From Streptomyces sp. NBC_00249 (GTDB lineage Bacteria; Actinomycetota; Actinomycetes; Streptomycetales; Streptomycetaceae): DNA of 64,000 nt. The notes beneath the pieces are model-generated. The model saw only the letters and a program-made list of their open reading frames with translations. It was not told where the DNA came from and did not search any database. Shown in pieces: positions 10,216 to 18,775 of the stretch. Position 1 is the stretch's first letter. Every line of letters starts with the position of its first letter. Both the position numbers and the translations under genes were made by a program. The stretch spans positions 1 to 64,000 of the forward strand of contig NZ_JAPEMV010000002.1 in assembly GCF_026342355.1 (NCBI RefSeq). Reading direction: 5' to 3'.

Positions 10216-10503
10216 TTACTTGGCGCCGGCCGCACCGCGGCGGATGCCGAGGCGCTCGACCAGCGCACGGAAGCGCTGGATGTCCTTCTTGGCCAGGTAC
10301 TGCAGCAGGCGGCGACGCTGGCCGACCAGGATCAGCAGACCACGACGGGAGTGGTGGTCGTGCTTGTGGGTCTTGAGGTGCTCGGTCAGGTCCGAGATGC
10401 GGCGGGACAGCATCGCGACCTGGACCTCGGGGGAGCCGGTGTCGCCCTCCTTGGCACCAAACTCTGCGATGAGCTGCTTCTTCACTGCGGCGTCGAGCGG
10501 CAC
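10216..10503 (-). CDS. rpsO: 30S ribosomal protein S15
   Basis: Binds 16S rRNA helix 22 and nucleates the platform of the small subunit. The 95-residue product shows the whole S15 signature, with TGSPEVQ near residue 22, [16 protein letters not shown] in the centre and a basic C-terminus. The GTG start at 10503 has GAGGAG six bases upstream. The frame stays open further upstream, but the extension is out of character. It heads the rpsO-pnp-peptidase run. Confidence 0.97.
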   Translation of the reverse strand: MPLDAAVKKQLIAEFGAKEGDTGSPEVQVAMLSRRISDLTEHLKTHKHDHHSRRGLLILVGQRRRLLQYLAKKDIQRFRALVERLGIRRGAAGAK

Positions 10504-10675
10504 GCGTACTCCTCGTAATAGGTCTTCGTTGCCACCGAGTGCCCCAGGTCGAATTCTCTGGGGATCTTCCGTAACTCGGGAGGCGGGGTCCGCTGAGCGC
10601 AGCCTCCAGAGATTTCCGGGGGCGCGTACACAAACGGCCGTCACACAGCGTACCAGGCTGCCGGGCCGCGGCGTC

Positions 10676-12178
10676 TCAGCTGGTGAGAGCGCGGGCGCGG
10701 GCATAGACGTCCAGCACGGCGAGGGCCAGCGGGACCAGGCTGAGCAGTACTGCGGCCTCGGTGAGGTCGAGCACCCTTCCCCAGAAGGGTGACAGGCCCT
10801 TGCGGGGGATGACAAGCGCAATTCCCGCGAGGAGGGCCGCGCCGGCGGCGACGGCGGCCGAGAGCCAGAGCGTACGGAGCTCCGGGCCGGCTCCGCCGGG
10901 GTGGCCCGTGAGCGCGGCGGGGAGCGCGGTGGGGGTGTGCAGGGCCAGGCCCACCACCGGCAGGGAGACGGCGGCCAGGCCGGCGGTGAGGCAGCACAGC
11001 ACCTGCGGGGTGCGGCGGAAGAGCCGGGCCCGCGCCAGCATCGCCAGGCCGGTGGCCAGGGCCAGGAGCCGGCCCCAGGTACTGCCGGAGAAGCCGAGGA
11101 CGGCGGCGCAGGCCACGGTGACGGCGGTGCAGCCCCCGGCCAGGCCGAGGAGGGTCTCGTGGCCCCGGCGGGCCCGGGCGGCGATCCGGCCGGCGTCGAG
11201 CGCGGCCCCGTCGGTAGCGGCGCCGGGGTCGTCCGCCGCGGCGGCGCCCTCGTAGTGGTCGGGGCCGCCGTGGTCCGGGGCGGGGGCGGCGCGCGGGGCG
11301 GCGTAGCCGACGGGCAGCCGGGCGGAGCGGGCCGCGAGGCCGGGCAGGAAGGCGACGAGCCCGACGGCGGCGGGGGCGCAGACGGCCGCGGCGGCGGTCG
11401 CGGAGGTGTCGCAGACGATGACCGCGAAGCCGGCCAGGCTCCCGGTCGCGGTCAGGAAGGCGGCCGCGACGAAGGGCGCGTCGCCGTGCGGGCTGAGCGC
11501 GGCCAGGGCGGTGGCGCCGACGAGGGCGCAGACGCAGCCGAGGAGGAACTGGAGCCTGCCCGGCCCCTGGCCCGGGTCGGCGGCGACGATGCCGGAACCG
11601 GCGATCAGCAGGTGCGGGAGCGCGGCCAGGCCGAGGGCCGCGGTGCAGACCCGGTCCCCGTAGACCCGGCCGCGCACCGCGGCGGCGGCGGTCAGCAGGA
11701 GGGCGACGACCCCGGCGACGATCCCGGGCAGGCCGTGCGTGTCGTGGCGGACGGGGTCGGCGTACCAGAGGACGAGGCCGAGCAGGAGGAGCAGGGTCGC
11801 GGCGCCGGCCAGGCCCGCGCCGTGCAGCATGTCGTCGCTCCAGCGGCGGCGGTCGCGTACGACGGCCGAGGCGACGGCGTCGCAGACGTCGTCGAAGACG
11901 GCCGGCGGCAGCGACTCGGCGAAGGGGCGCAGGGCCAGCACCTCCCCGTCGAGGACCTGCTGGGCGGCGAGGGTGCGGGCGCCGTCGAGGACGGTGCCGC
12001 AGCGGCGGACCAGGTGGAAGCCGGCCGGGGCGCCGACGGGCTGGCGCTGACCGGTGAGGCGCAGCAGTTCGGGGCAGACGTCGGCGACGGCGACGTCATC
12101 CGGAAGGGCGACGTCGACGCGGCGGTCGGGAGCCACGACGGTGACCCTGCGAAAGCCCGTCGCTGCGGCCGTACTCAC
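10676..12178 (-). CDS. eccD: Type VII secretion integral membrane protein EccD
   Basis: The most hydrophobic ESX component, forming the membrane channel region of the secretion complex. The 500-residue product starts with a ubiquitin-like YukD domain (about residues 8-90: [20 protein letters not shown] onward), followed by about ten or eleven membrane helices from residue 120 to the end, interrupted by a polar loop at about 290-335. The GTG start at 12178 is divergent from eccC, with 203 bases between them. Position inside the ESX cluster supports the call. Confidence 0.92.
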   Translation of the reverse strand: MSTAAATGFRRVTVVAPDRRVDVALPDDVAVADVCPELLRLTGQRQPVGAPAGFHLVRRCGTVLDGARTLAAQQVLDGEVLALRPFAESLPPAVFDDVCDAVASAVVRDRRRWSDDMLHGAGLAGAATLLLLLGLVLWYADPVRHDTHGLPGIVAGVVALLLTAAAAVRGRVYGDRVCTAALGLAALPHLLIAGSGIVAADPGQGPGRLQFLLGCVCALVGATALAALSPHGDAPFVAAAFLTATGSLAGFAVIVCDTSATAAAAVCAPAAVGLVAFLPGLAARSARLPVGYAAPRAAPAPDHGGPDHYEGAAAADDPGAATDGAALDAGRIAARARRGHETLLGLAGGCTAVTVACAAVLGFSGSTWGRLLALATGLAMLARARLFRRTPQVLCCLTAGLAAVSLPVVGLALHTPTALPAALTGHPGGAGPELRTLWLSAAVAAGAALLAGIALVIPRKGLSPFWGRVLDLTEAAVLLSLVPLALAVLDVYARARALTS

Positions 12179-12381
12179 CGTGTGGCCCCCTCTGTCCGGC
12201 CCCCGTGGCGGCGTCCAGCGGGTGCGGACGCGCTCGCTGCGGGCGTCACCCTAGTGGCGCGGCAGCCCTGCCCCCCGCCCGTAGGATCGCCTCCCCCGTC
12301 GGCGGAGTGCCCCTGGACGTGCGGGACTTGGGGGCGGCCGCGGTGTCCCCGTACGTCCGTCCTGGAGGGACCGGTGCTCCG
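12179..12381. promoter_or_regulatory. Divergent intergenic region eccD/eccC
   Basis: This 203-base gap separates two divergently transcribed ESX genes and must hold their promoters unless they read through from elsewhere. I see no confident -10/-35 pair. The GGAGGG at 12364-12369 is the likely ribosome-binding site for eccC, at a long spacing of 12. Confidence 0.4.
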
Positions 12382-15300
12382 GTGAGCCAGATCGTCGTCA
12401 AGCGCCCGCCGCGGTCGCTGCCGCCCGAGGTTCCCTCGGAAGAGTTGCGGCTGGAGGCTCCGCCGGCGCTCGCGCGCGGTCAGGAGGAGGGGCTGCTGAC
12501 GCAGCTCCTGCCGATGCTCGGCATGGGGTCCTCGGTGGTCTTCTTCTTCACCGCGGGTACCGGGTCCTTCCTGCGGGTGATGGGCGTGCTGATGCTGGTC
12601 TCCACGGTGGCCATGGTGGTCGCGCAGCTGGTGCGCCACCGGCGCGGTACGCAGGGGCACATGGCCGACGTGCGGCGGGACTACCTGCGGTACCTGGCGC
12701 GGACGCGCCGCCGGGTGCGGCGGGCCGCGCGGGCGCAGCGGGACGCGCAGCTGTACCTGCACCCGGCGCCCGAGCAGTTGTGGGCGGTGGTGGCGGAGGG
12801 CTCGCGGCTGTGGGAGCGGCGGGCCGGCGACGCGGACTTCGGGCAGGCGAGGCTCGGGCTGGGCGCGCAGCGGCCGGCGATGGTGCCGGTGGCGCCGGAC
12901 ACGGCCCCGGTGGAGGAGCTGGAGCCGCTCGCCGCGGGCGCGATGCAGCGTTTCCTGGCGGTGCACTCCTCGCTGGACGGGCTGCCGGTGGCGGTGTCGT
13001 TGCGGGCCTTCTACCACGTGACGGTGTCCGGGGACGCGGAGTCGGCGCGCGGGACTGCGCGGGCGCTGGTGGCGCAGCTGGTGGCGCTGCACTCCCCCGA
13101 GGACCTCGTGGTGGGCGTGGTGGCCGCGCCGGGGGCGGAGTCCTCCTGGGACTGGGTGAAGTGGCTGCCGCACACCCAGGTCCCGGACCGGGTCGACGGG
13201 GCCGGTACGCGGCGGCTGTTCTCCGACGACCTGACGGAGTTGGAGGGGCTGCTGGGGTCCCGGCTGGAGGGGCGGCCCCGGTTCGGCCGGGACGCGGCCC
13301 CGGTGCTGGACCGGCCGCACCTGGTGGTCGTCCTGGACGGCGGCGCGCGCGGTGTCGCGGTCCCGCCGGACTCGGTGCTCGCGGCGGCCGAGGGCCTCCA
13401 GGGGGTGACGGTCGTCGAGGTGGTCGCCGGTGAGCTGGACGTGCCCCGCGGCGGGCTGTCGGTCGTGGTGCGGCCGGGGCGGCTGCGGCTGGAGTCGGGC
13501 GCGGGGGTGGCGTACGAGGGCACGCCCGACGTGCTGTCGCTGCCGGCCGCGGAGGCGCTGGCCCGGCAGCTGGCGCCGCTGCGCGCGGGCGGCGGGGACG
13601 AGGAGGAGCCGCTGCTGGCGAACCTGGACTTCACGGACCTGCTGGGCCTCGGTGACGCGGCGCGGGTCGACGTGGACCGGACCTGGCGGCCGAGGCCGGC
13701 CGGTGAGCGGCTGCGCGTGCCGATCGGTGTCGGTGAGGACGGCGGCCCGGTGATGCTGGACCTGAAGGAGGCCGCACAGGAGGGGATGGGGCCGCACGGG
13801 CTGTGCGTGGGCGCGACCGGTTCTGGCAAGTCGGAGCTGCTGCGCACGCTGGTGCTGGGGCTGGCCGTCACGCACACCTCGCAGACGCTGAACTTCGTAC
13901 TCGCCGACTTCAAGGGCGGCGCCACCTTCACCGGCATGGGGCGGCTTCCGCACGTCGCCGCCGTGATCACCAACCTGGCGGACGACCTGACGCTGGTCGA
14001 CCGGATGGGTGACTCGATCCGCGGCGAGCTCCAGCGCCGGCAGGAGCTGCTGCGGGCGGCGGGCGGTTACGCGGGCATCCACGACTACGAGAGGGCGCGC
14101 GCGGCGGGTGCCCCGCTGGAGCCGCTGGCCTCGCTGGTACTGGTCATCGACGAGTTCTCGGAACTCCTCACCGCGAAGCCCGACTTCATCGACATGTTCA
14201 TCCAGATCGGCCGGATCGGCCGCTCGCTGGGCGTGCACCTGCTGCTGGCCTCGCAGCGCCTGGAGGAGGGCAGGCTGCGCGGGCTGGACACGTACCTGTC
14301 GTACCGGATCGGTCTGCGGACCTTCTCGGCGGCGGAGTCGCGGACGGCGCTCGGGGTGCCGGACGCCTACCACCTGCCGTCGGTGCCCGGTTCGGGCTAC
14401 CTGAAGTGCGGTACGGACGCGATGACGCGGTTCAAGGCCGCGTACGTGTCGGGCGCCTACCGCCCGGGCGGGCCCGCGCCGTCGGCGGAGCCGTTCGCGG
14501 TGGAGCGGCGGCCCGTGCTGTTCACGGCGGCCCCGGTGCCGGTCGTGTACGCGGCGCAGGAGCGGGAGGAGCGGCCCGAGCGGGAGGAGCGGGAGGACGA
14601 GGCGCTCGCGGACACGGTGCTGGACGTGATCGTGGGGCGGCTGGAGGGGCAGGGGGCGCCCGCCCACCAGGTGTGGCTGCCGCCGCTCGACCAGGCTCCG
14701 CCGCTGGACCGGCTGCTCCCGGCGACGGCGGTGGACGCGCGGCGGGGGCTGCACGCCCGGGGGTACGCGCGGCCCGGGGCTCTGGTCGTACCGCTCGGGC
14801 TGGTCGACAAGCCCTTCGAGCAGCGGCGCGAGGTGCTGTACCGGGACTTCTCGGGGGCGTCGGGGCACATGCTGGTGGTGGGCGGCCCGCGGTCGGGGAA
14901 GTCGACGCTGCTACGGACCCTGATCTGCGCGTTCGCGCTCACCCACACCCCGCGCGAGGTGCAGTTCTACGGGCTGGACTTCGGCGGCGGCGGCCTGTCG
15001 GCGGTCGCCGGGCTGCCGCACGTGGGCGGGATCGCCTCACGGCTGGACCCGGAGCGGGTGCGGCGTACGGTCGCGGAGGTGGCGGGCGTCCTGACCCGGC
15101 GCGAGGAGTTCTTCCGGTCGGAGGGCATCGACTCCGTCGGGACCTACCGGCGCCGGCGGGCGGCGGGCGAACTGCCCGGCGAGGACTGGGGCGACGTGTT
15201 CCTCGTCGTCGACGGCTGGGGTGCCTTCCGTACCGAGTACGAGGTCCTGGAGCAGGTCGTCACCGACGTCGCGGCCCGGGGCCTCGGCTACGGCGTCCAC

Positions 15301-16347
15301 GTGGTGGTCACGGCGGCCCGGTACATGGAGGTGCGGGCCGCGCTGAAGGACCAGCTGCTGGGCCGGCTGGAACTGCGCCTGGGCGACGTCATGGACTCCG
15401 AGTTCGACCGCAAGGTCGCGGCGAACGTGCCCGCGGGGATGCCGGGGCGCGGACAGGTACCGGAGAAGCTGCACTTCCTGGGCGCCCTGCCGCGGATCGA
15501 CGGCGGGCACGACGCGGGGAGCCTGTCCGAGGCGTCGGCCGCCTTCGTCACCGCGGCCCGGGCGGGCTGGACGGGGCCGCCGGCTCCGGGCGTACGGCTG
15601 CTGCCGCGGCTGCTGCACGCCGACCGGCTGCCCGGGGGCGGGGAGTTCCCGGAGCGCGGGATCGCCATCGGCATCGACGAGACCGCGCTGGAGCCGGTGT
15701 TCGTCGACTTCGCGGCGGACCCCTTCTTCCTGGTGTTCGGCGAGAGCGAGTCGGGCAGGACGAACCTGCTGCGACTCCTCGCCCAGCAGATCGCGCGGCG
15801 CTACACCCCGGACGAGGCCAAGCTCGTCGTCGGCGACTACCGGCGCGGCCTGCTGGGCGCACTGCCGGAGGAGCACCTGCTGGAGTACGCGCCGACTGCG
15901 GGCTCCCTCCAGATGCACATGGAGGCGCTGGCCGGGGTGTTCTCCCGGCGGCAGCCGCCGGCGGACGTCACCCCGCAGCAGTTGCGGGACCGCAGCTGGT
16001 GGAGCGGGCCGGACGTGTTCGTCGTGATCGACGACTACGACCTGGTGGCCACCGGCCAGGGCAACCCGCTGGCCCCGCTGGTGGAGTTCCTGCCGTTCGC
16101 GCGGGACACCGGGATCCGCTTCGTCCTCGCGCGCAGTTCGGCGGGGGCCGCGCGGGCGCTGTACGAGCCGTTCCTGCAACGGCTCAAGGAGCTGGGGGCG
16201 CAGGGCGTGGTGCTGTCGGGCGACCCGTCGGAGGGGGATCTGCTGGGCAACGTACGGCCGCGCCCGATGCCGCCGGGGCGCGGCTACCACCTCTCGCGCC
16301 GGCGCGGCACCTCGCTGGTGCAGCTGGGGCGGATGCCGGGACCGTAG
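12382..16347 (+). CDS. eccC: Type VII secretion ATPase EccC (FtsK/SpoIIIE family)
   Basis: Motor of ESX secretion, recognising substrate tails and energising export. At 1321 residues it matches single-chain EccC (fused EccCa/EccCb). Two membrane segments lie at about residues 48-85. Three FtsK/SpoIIIE nucleotide domains follow, with P-loops at about 477 (GATGSGKS), 834 (GGPRSGKS) and 1120 (GESESGRT). The first two are canonical; the third has Arg for the invariant Lys, so it is probably a regulatory rather than a hydrolysing site. I chose the GTG at 12382 from the protein start (SQIVVKRPPR); the frame is open further upstream. bldB follows on the same strand. Confidence 0.95.
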   Translation: MSQIVVKRPPRSLPPEVPSEELRLEAPPALARGQEEGLLTQLLPMLGMGSSVVFFFTAGTGSFLRVMGVLMLVSTVAMVVAQLVRHRRGTQGHMADVRRDYLRYLARTRRRVRRAARAQRDAQLYLHPAPEQLWAVVAEGSRLWERRAGDADFGQARLGLGAQRPAMVPVAPDTAPVEELEPLAAGAMQRFLAVHSSLDGLPVAVSLRAFYHVTVSGDAESARGTARALVAQLVALHSPEDLVVGVVAAPGAESSWDWVKWLPHTQVPDRVDGAGTRRLFSDDLTELEGLLGSRLEGRPRFGRDAAPVLDRPHLVVVLDGGARGVAVPPDSVLAAAEGLQGVTVVEVVAGELDVPRGGLSVVVRPGRLRLESGAGVAYEGTPDVLSLPAAEALARQLAPLRAGGGDEEEPLLANLDFTDLLGLGDAARVDVDRTWRPRPAGERLRVPIGVGEDGGPVMLDLKEAAQEGMGPHGLCVGATGSGKSELLRTLVLGLAVTHTSQTLNFVLADFKGGATFTGMGRLPHVAAVITNLADDLTLVDRMGDSIRGELQRRQELLRAAGGYAGIHDYERARAAGAPLEPLASLVLVIDEFSELLTAKPDFIDMFIQIGRIGRSLGVHLLLASQRLEEGRLRGLDTYLSYRIGLRTFSAAESRTALGVPDAYHLPSVPGSGYLKCGTDAMTRFKAAYVSGAYRPGGPAPSAEPFAVERRPVLFTAAPVPVVYAAQEREERPEREEREDEALADTVLDVIVGRLEGQGAPAHQVWLPPLDQAPPLDRLLPATAVDARRGLHARGYARPGALVVPLGLVDKPFEQRREVLYRDFSGASGHMLVVGGPRSGKSTLLRTLICAFALTHTPREVQFYGLDFGGGGLSAVAGLPHVGGIASRLDPERVRRTVAEVAGVLTRREEFFRSEGIDSVGTYRRRRAAGELPGEDWGDVFLVVDGWGAFRTEYEVLEQVVTDVAARGLGYGVHVVVTAARYMEVRAALKDQLLGRLELRLGDVMDSEFDRKVAANVPAGMPGRGQVPEKLHFLGALPRIDGGHDAGSLSEASAAFVTAARAGWTGPPAPGVRLLPRLLHADRLPGGGEFPERGIAIGIDETALEPVFVDFAADPFFLVFGESESGRTNLLRLLAQQIARRYTPDEAKLVVGDYRRGLLGALPEEHLLEYAPTAGSLQMHMEALAGVFSRRQPPADVTPQQLRDRSWWSGPDVFVVIDDYDLVATGQGNPLAPLVEFLPFARDTGIRFVLARSSAGAARALYEPFLQRLKELGAQGVVLSGDPSEGDLLGNVRPRPMPPGRGYHLSRRRGTSLVQLGRMPGP

Positions 16348-16494
16348 CGGCGGGGGGGCGGCTGGGACCGGCGGTGGGCGGGGTGTCCGGCCGGGCGGGC
16401 GATCCGGAGGAAAGCCTCCCCGCGGCGGCCGCCTTGCACCGATAATCGGCAGCGAAGACCGAGCAGCACCGCACCACCGAGGGAAGGGCCGCAC

Positions 16495-16728
16495 ATGGGC
16501 ACCCAGCAGGAGAAGGACGAGCTGTACGCGCTCGACATCAGCGGCGTCGAGTGGCAGGGCCCGCCCGGGACCACCCCGGACGAGGAGCGGGTCGAGATCG
16601 CCAAGCTGCCCGAGGGGGCGGTGGCCATGCGGTCCTCGCTGGACCGGGACACGGTGCTGCGCTACACGGCGGCCGAGTGGGAGGCCTTCGTACTGGGCGC
16701 CAGGGACGGCGAGTTCGACCTCACCTGA
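16495..16728 (+). CDS. bldB: BldB-type developmental regulator (DUF397 family)
   Basis: A 77-residue protein with the DUF397 pattern: an EWQGPP segment, VEIAKLPEGAVAMRSS in the centre and a C-terminal TAAEWEAFVLGARDGEFDL. BldB is needed for aerial growth in S. coelicolor, where the gene lies next to esxA/esxB; the same neighbourhood here makes bldB the best call rather than one of the many DUF397 paralogues. GGAAGG precedes the ATG. It follows eccC by 147 bases and converges on esxA. The product is somewhat shorter than the S. coelicolor protein as I remember it. Confidence 0.8.
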   Translation: MGTQQEKDELYALDISGVEWQGPPGTTPDEERVEIAKLPEGAVAMRSSLDRDTVLRYTAAEWEAFVLGARDGEFDLT

Positions 16729-16741
16729 GCCCGGTGCGAGC

Positions 16742-16772
16742 GGGGGGCGTGCCCGGTGCGGGGACGCCCCCC
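16742..16772. terminator. Hairpin between convergent bldB and esxA
   Basis: The arms GGGGGGCGT (16742-16750) and ACGCCCCCC (16764-16772) are perfectly complementary, with further partial pairing outside (GCGAG/CTCGC). It lies in the 59-base gap between two gene ends and could terminate both. Confidence 0.65.
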
Positions 16773-16787
16773 TCGCGCGTGCCGGCC

Positions 16788-17096
16788 TCAGAAGGCCTCG
16801 GTGAACAGGCGCGAGGCCCTCAGGTCGGTGGCGCGGTACTCGCCCTTGCCGCGTTCGATGATCTGGGCGACGCTCTCCAGCCGCTGCTGCATGTGCGTGG
16901 CGGCGCGGTGGTACTTGCGCTGGAGGTTGACGTACTCCAGGTGCGCCTCGCCGTCCCAGGTGTCGGTGACCACCTTCACGGCCTGTTCCATCTCCTCCAG
17001 GTCCTTGAGGATGTTCCGGGAGACGGTGCGGATGCGGTCCGCCATCTGCTGGACGCTCTCGTACCGGACCCGGGTGTGGCCGTCGGTGCCGGACAT
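16788..17096 (-). CDS. esxA: WXG100 protein EsxA (ESX substrate)
   Basis: Small secreted helical-hairpin protein of 102 residues. The turn motif Trp-Asp-Gly is at residues 47-49, flanked by two amphipathic helices. Near the C-terminus, Tyr87-x-x-x-Asp91 fits the general ESX secretion signal YxxxD/E. AGGAGAG lies upstream of the ATG. It follows esxB by 40 bases on the same strand, so the two are probably made together and exported as a heterodimer. The A/B naming follows S. coelicolor order, esxA being the one beside bldB. Confidence 0.88.
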   Translation of the reverse strand: MSGTDGHTRVRYESVQQMADRIRTVSRNILKDLEEMEQAVKVVTDTWDGEAHLEYVNLQRKYHRAATHMQQRLESVAQIIERGKGEYRATDLRASRLFTEAF

Positions 17097-17136
17097 GGCT
17101 CTCTCCTTGTGTGTGCGGTGCGGGGGGGCGGCCGGC

Positions 17137-17460
17137 TCAGAGGCCGTCGAGGCCCGAGGGGCCGCGGACCGGCCGGAACGCGGCGCGCACCTCCTCGTCC
17201 TGGGCGTTGCTGAGGTTCCTGGTCCGTGCCACGGCGTGGTGCAGGACGCCGAGCAGGCGGCGGATCTCGTCGTGGTCGGTGTTGACCTCCGACTGGGCCC
17301 GCGCGAATCCGCCCGCGCCGACGCCGGTCCAGCCCGCGCCCGCGGTGGCCAGGATGTCGGCCAGTTCCCGGGCCTGGGCGGTGACGGCTTCGGCCGTCTC
17401 GGAGATCCTGGTGGCCGCCTTGACGACCGGATCGTCGGCGAGCGCGAAATTGCTGGTCAT
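17137..17460 (-). CDS. esxB: WXG100 protein EsxB
   Basis: Partner of EsxA, 107 residues. It has Trp-Thr-Gly at residues 44-46 between two predicted helices. No YxxxD/E tail is visible, so the dimer may depend on EsxA's signal. I placed the start at the ATG at 17460, preceded by GAGGAG at seven bases; the frame extends further upstream through mycP sequence but without support. The gap to mycP is 50 bases and contains a 14-bp direct repeat (TTCTGGGGTGTGGG at 17475 and 17496). Confidence 0.85.
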   Translation of the reverse strand: MTSNFALADDPVVKAATRISETAEAVTAQARELADILATAGAGWTGVGAGGFARAQSEVNTDHDEIRRLLGVLHHAVARTRNLSNAQDEEVRAAFRPVRGPSGLDGL

Positions 17461-17510
17461 CCGGAGCTCCTCGCTTCTGGGGTGTGGGGTGCGGGTTCTG
17501 GGGTGTGGGT

Positions 17511-18764
17511 TCACCGCGAAGGGTGACGGTGGTTGCGGGCGTCGCGGACCACGGTCGCCGTCCCGGCGGTCACCGCGACGAGGACGGCCCCGGCGCACAG
17601 TGCGTACGTACCGATCCGCTCCTGGCGTTCGCGGGCGGTCTCCGACAGCCGCAGCTCTGCCGCCCTCGGGGCGGACGCCGGGGGCGGTCCCCGGTCCGGG
17701 ACTGGGGGGCGCGGGGTCCCGCGGTCCTGGGTGACGGCGCGCACCGGGTCCACGACACCCCAGCCGACGTGGTCGTCGCGGCCGTTGACGGAACGCTCGG
17801 CGGTGTTCTGGATCTGCCAGACCACCTCCTGTGCGGTCCACCGGGGGTGTTGGGCGCGCAGCAGTGCGGCGAGCCCGGCGACGTAGGGGGCGGAGAAGCT
17901 GGTGCCGCTGTCCACGCACTGGCCGAAGCCGGGGACGGTGGAGACCATGTCGACGCCGGGGGCGGCGACGCCGACGAAGGCGCCGGGCCGGGAGAAGGCG
18001 GCCCGCTCGTTGTCGCGGTCGGAGGCCGCCACCGCGAGGACCCCGGGGAAGGCCGCCGGGTAGGTGGTGCGCCCGCGCCCGTTCAGGCCGCCGTTGCCGG
18101 CCGAGGCGACGATCACCACCTGCCGTTCCAGGGCCCGCCGGACCGCCCGGGCCAGCTCGGAGTCCGGGGTGAGCGGGGCCTCGGTGTCCTGGGAGATGTT
18201 GACGACCTGGGCACGGGCGTCCACGGCGTGGTCGACGGCCCGGGCCAGGGTGGTGAGGGCGGCGGGGCCGCCGCCGTCCCGGCCGTCGTGCTGCCGGACG
18301 GGGATGATCGTGGCCTCGGGCGCGATGCCGACGAAGCCGGTGCCCTCCTGGGGGCGGGCCGCGACGATCCCGGCGACCTTCGTGCCGTGCCCGACGGGGT
18401 CGCGCGTACCGTCACCGCCGGGGTCGACGAAGTCCCGGCCCGCGCCCGGGTCCAGGGCCGCGGACAGCTGCGGGTTGGCGCGGTCCACACCGGTGTCGAT
18501 GACGGCGACCCGTACGCCCTTTCCCTTGGTCCGCGCCCACAGCGCGTCGAGGAGGAGCCGCTGGAGGGCCCAGGGGCGGCCCGCGATCTGCTGGTGCATG
18601 GGGAAGGTGCATTCGCCCGCCCCGTCGAGGGCGAGGGTGAGGTTTGGGGCGTACGGGGCTTGCGGCGCGGGCGGGACCGGTGGGGAGGGCGGGGCCGCGC
18701 CGCCGCACAGGGCGGTGAGGGCGAAGGCGCCGCCCAGCAGGGCGGCCCGGACGCATCGGGACAT
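17511..18764 (-). CDS. mycP: Mycosin, subtilisin-type serine protease of the ESX system
   Basis: Membrane-anchored S8 protease that stabilises and tunes ESX secretion. The 417-residue product has a signal peptide (residues 1-23), then the catalytic triad Asp90 (VAVIDTGVD), His126 (GHGT) and Ser289 (SGTSFSAP), with the oxyanion Asn in SAGNGG at about 224. A proline-rich linker and a C-terminal membrane helix (about 385-405) follow. The ATG at 18764 is 11 bases after the eccB stop, and the TGAGGAGG at that stop supplies the ribosome-binding site. All catalytic residues are intact. Confidence 0.95.
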   Translation of the reverse strand: MSRCVRAALLGGAFALTALCGGAAPPSPPVPPAPQAPYAPNLTLALDGAGECTFPMHQQIAGRPWALQRLLLDALWARTKGKGVRVAVIDTGVDRANPQLSAALDPGAGRDFVDPGGDGTRDPVGHGTKVAGIVAARPQEGTGFVGIAPEATIIPVRQHDGRDGGGPAALTTLARAVDHAVDARAQVVNISQDTEAPLTPDSELARAVRRALERQVVIVASAGNGGLNGRGRTTYPAAFPGVLAVAASDRDNERAAFSRPGAFVGVAAPGVDMVSTVPGFGQCVDSGTSFSAPYVAGLAALLRAQHPRWTAQEVVWQIQNTAERSVNGRDDHVGWGVVDPVRAVTQDRGTPRPPVPDRGPPPASAPRAAELRLSETARERQERIGTYALCAGAVLVAVTAGTATVVRDARNHRHPSR

Positions 18765-18775
18765 GGCCGGCCTCC

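Noticed and set aside
12175..14868. Long minus-strand open frame opposite eccC
   Set aside because: Arg/Pro/His-rich shadow translation without motifs; eccC on the plus strand explains the codon bias.
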